DNA from: Parvularia atlantis
Taxonomy: Eukaryota; Opisthokonta; Rotosphaerida
DNA: 32,634 nucleotides
NCBI GenBank assembly: GCA_943704415.1
Contig: CALSCO010000868.1
Span: forward strand, 1-32,634
Reading direction: 5' to 3'
A program made the position numbers and the translations under genes. Below the pieces are notes generated by a model, which was not told the DNA's origin, searched no databases, and saw only the letters and a list, made by a program, of their open reading frames with translations. Shown one piece after another: positions 31,301 through 32,634 of this stretch; positions within the stretch are counted from its first letter, which is position 1, and each line of letters starts with the position of its first letter.

Positions 31301-32158
31301 CCTGATCTTGCGCTCGCGCTGGCGTTCCTGCGGATAGACGACCCAATAGGAGCGGTCGTCGCGCACCACATGATCGGCCGCGAAGACCAGCCTTCCGGCC
31401 GCAATGTCGTAGGCGAACAGCTCCGGTATCGCCATCGCGATGCCATGGCCGCGCAGCGCCGCCTGAATGCTCATCGCCTGCATCTGCAGCGCCATGGTCG
31501 GTCGCCCGTCGGGCTTCGGCGCATCGATGCCGAGATCGGCAAACCAGCTCTTCCATGACAGCTCCGTCGGGCTCAACCGCGGCGCCCGCAGCAAATCCTC
31601 CGGCGTGCGCAGTTGCAGTTGCTCGCGCAATTCCGGGGTGCAGAGCGGCGCGTAATGGCAGTCGAAGAGCTTCTCCGCGACGAGGCCGGGCCATTCGCCC
31701 AGCCCGTAGCGCAGCGCGAGATCGACGGAATCCGTCGCGAAATCCACCAGATGCTCGGAGGTTCCCACCCGCACCTCGAACTGCGGGTTCTCGACCTGGA
31801 ACTGGGCCAGCCGCGGCGAGAGCCAGGTGATCGCCATGGTCTGCAGCGAGGAGATCGTCAGGACGGTCTGGTTCTCCTCGCAGAGATTGCGGAACACCGT
31901 GCCGATATCGGATAGCGCCTTCGTCACCGGCCCGGCGAGCCGCTGGCCGATGGCGGTCAGCACGACCTGGCGCGGCTGTCGCACGAACAGGGCCGCGCCG
32001 ACCCGATCCTCCAGCAGCCGGATCTGGTAGCTCACCGCAGCCTGCGTCATGCCGAGCTCTTCGGCCGCGCGGGTGAAGTTCTGGTGACGGGCCGCCGCCT
32101 CGAAGACGCGGACCGCGGCCAGGGGCGGCAACTTCGGCGGCGGCGGATGCGTCGGCAT
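31295..32158 (-). CDS. LysR-family regulator (GcvA-like), C-terminus cut at junction
   Basis: 288 codons remain from the start at 32158 to the junction. Residues about 9-66 are the LysR winged helix-turn-helix (PPLAAVRVFEAAARHQNFTRAAEELGMTQAAVSYQIRLLE, then GAALFVR). Residues about 95-288 are the periplasmic-binding-like effector domain of the GcvA type (LTISSLQTMAITWLSPRLAQF, DLALRYGLGEWPGL, GHGIAMAIP, DRSYWVVYP). The usual last 10-15 residues (RDWL-like helix) are absent because the sequence switches to eukaryotic DNA. The frame stays open through the eukaryotic side by chance. The style is typical of Rhizobiales. It probably regulates itself and the divergent DUF1127 gene. Confidence 0.93.
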
Positions 32159-32171
32159 GCCGAAGCATAAG

Positions 32172-32186
32172 CTGTCTTTATGACAG
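32172..32186. promoter_or_regulatory. LysR-type operator (T-N11-A palindrome)
   Basis: CTGTC-TTTAT-GACAG, a perfect 5-bp inverted repeat around a 5-bp AT-rich centre, 13 bp upstream of the LysR start codon and within the 121-bp divergent intergenic region. The inner TGTC...GACA fits the T-N11-A consensus bound by LysR proteins, suggesting autoregulation. Confidence 0.6.
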
Positions 32187-32279
32187 ATAGCAATCTTCCG
32201 CTTTGTCGTGCGGGCCGCTTTCGCTCAGATTCGACCTCACGACAGCGGGCCCGGAGGCCCGCGCTTCCGAGGATAGACC

Positions 32280-32507
32280 ATGACCTGCGTTTCGCAGACG
32301 GCTCCGCTGGCCTCGCCCGGCGGCATCACCTTTCCGCGCGCCTGGCTGGCGCTCTGGCGGCGCTATCGGGACGAGGCGCGGGTTCGGCGCCATCTCGCGA
32401 CGCTGGACGAGCGCGCGCTCCGCGATCTCGGCCTGTCGCGCGAGGCGGTCGATCCGCCACGCCCCTGCGACCCCGCCGGGCTATGGCTCAACCGCGTTCC
32501 GGGATAG
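32280..32507 (+). CDS. DUF1127 (YjiS-like) small protein
   Basis: 75 aa. Residues about 22-57 match the DUF1127 domain: an aromatic/basic start (LWRRYRDEARVRRHLATLDE) followed by RALRDLGLSREAV. These are short proteins common in alphaproteobacteria; some bind RNA or influence phosphate and carbon metabolism, and most are uncharacterised. The start at 32280 has GAGG 7 bases upstream as a ribosome binding site. It is divergent from the LysR gene, an arrangement often seen in Rhizobiales. The C-terminal 15 residues are Pro-rich and variable. Confidence 0.88.
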   Translation: MTCVSQTAPLASPGGITFPRAWLALWRRYRDEARVRRHLATLDERALRDLGLSREAVDPPRPCDPAGLWLNRVPG

Positions 32508-32522
32508 GCGCGCCGGCCCCTT

Positions 32523-32563
32523 CGCCGCAAAAGCGGTTTCCACTTTGGCCGAACATGCTCTAG
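32523..32563. repeat. Rhizobiales-type intergenic repeat
   Basis: CCGCAAAAGCGG followed by TTTCCACTTTGGCCGAACA and TGCTCTAG resembles the abundant short interspersed repeat of Rhizobiales (consensus like CGAAAACCGGTTTCCACTTTT...GCTC). The CCGC/GCGG hairpin with a following TTT might also end the DUF1127 transcript weakly. It supports a bacterial, not eukaryotic, origin for this end. Confidence 0.55.
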
Positions 32564-32600
32564 ACGACGGCTGACGAACCTCATCAGATCGCAAGCCGCC

Positions 32601-32634
32601 ATGACCACCTACAAGTCCGATTTCCTGCGCGTGC
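32601..32634 (+). CDS. tyrS: Start of tyrosyl-tRNA synthetase (partial)
   Basis: Only 11 codons are in the window: MTTYKSDFLRV. The KSDFLR(V/T) N-terminus is characteristic of alphaproteobacterial TyrRS, where a LxERG helix would follow. The enzyme charges tRNA-Tyr in the cytoplasm. The assignment rests on this short peptide alone. Confidence 0.55.
   Translation, partial: MTTYKSDFLRV

Noticed and set aside
28371-32168. 1,265-codon minus-strand open frame crossing the bacterial junction
   Set aside because: It spans ASNSD1 antisense, an intron-bearing gene and LysR in a wrong phase; only the 30472-30730 part coincides with a real exon.
1-32634. CRISPR arrays, transposases, LTR elements, viral genes
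   Set aside because: None seen; the only tandem repeats are protein-domain repeats and simple sequence.

Overview
The window is about 31.3 kb of a very GC-rich, gene-dense nuclear genome from a single-celled eukaryote, followed from about position 31,291 by 1.3 kb of alphaproteobacterial DNA. Evidence for a eukaryote: almost every gene on the left is cut by short introns (mostly 50-70 nt, GT...AG, with a CTRAC/CTCAC-like branch site), there is a Pol III tRNA gene with an oligo-T stop, and families such as V-ATPase subunit F, ABHD13/BEM46, ASNSD1 and a MIT-domain protein are present. The organism cannot be named from sequence alone. The giant adhesin with an integrin-beta-like tail and the compact GC-rich gene style would suit an apusomonad or amoebozoan-like protist, but that is inference.

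Layout, left to right: tRNA-Asn(GTT) (-); a three-finger Sfp1/JAZF1-like C2H2 protein (-); a secreted S15/CocE-type serine hydrolase with 7 introns (+); a RING-finger protein (-) sharing a CCAAT/CRE-like bidirectional promoter with V-ATPase subunit F (+); an ABHD13/BEM46 membrane hydrolase (-); a secreted GH92 alpha-mannosidase (-); a 15.6-kb gene (+) for a predicted 5,103-residue type I membrane protein; a MIT-domain protein (+); an unassigned alpha/beta hydrolase (-); ASNSD1-type asparagine-synthetase-like protein (+); and an unassigned, possibly OB-fold protein (-). The bacterial end holds a LysR-family regulator cut at its C-terminus by the junction, a divergent DUF1127 small protein with a LysR-type operator between them, a Rhizobiales-style interspersed repeat, and the first codons of a probable tyrosyl-tRNA synthetase.

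The most interesting object is the giant surface protein. It has a signal peptide, a choice-of-anchor-L-like region, a Ca-binding thrombospondin-3-like stretch, a golvesin-like domain, an EGF-like module, about 34 tandem cadherin/Ig-like beta-sandwich repeats of bacterial-adhesin type, a small-residue-rich transmembrane helix and a roughly 110-residue tail. The tail carries NPLY, then T, F and Y at the same spacing as in integrin-beta tails, and a terminal NPLF. This suggests a talin- or PTB-coupled adhesion receptor built on a bacterial-type ectodomain, comparable in logic to the Sib adhesion proteins of Dictyostelium.

Genes are packed tightly: convergent neighbours are 33-111 bp apart, and one divergent pair has start codons 27 bp apart. 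Exon structures below were worked out by hand from frame, splice signals and family conservation; no transcript data were available.
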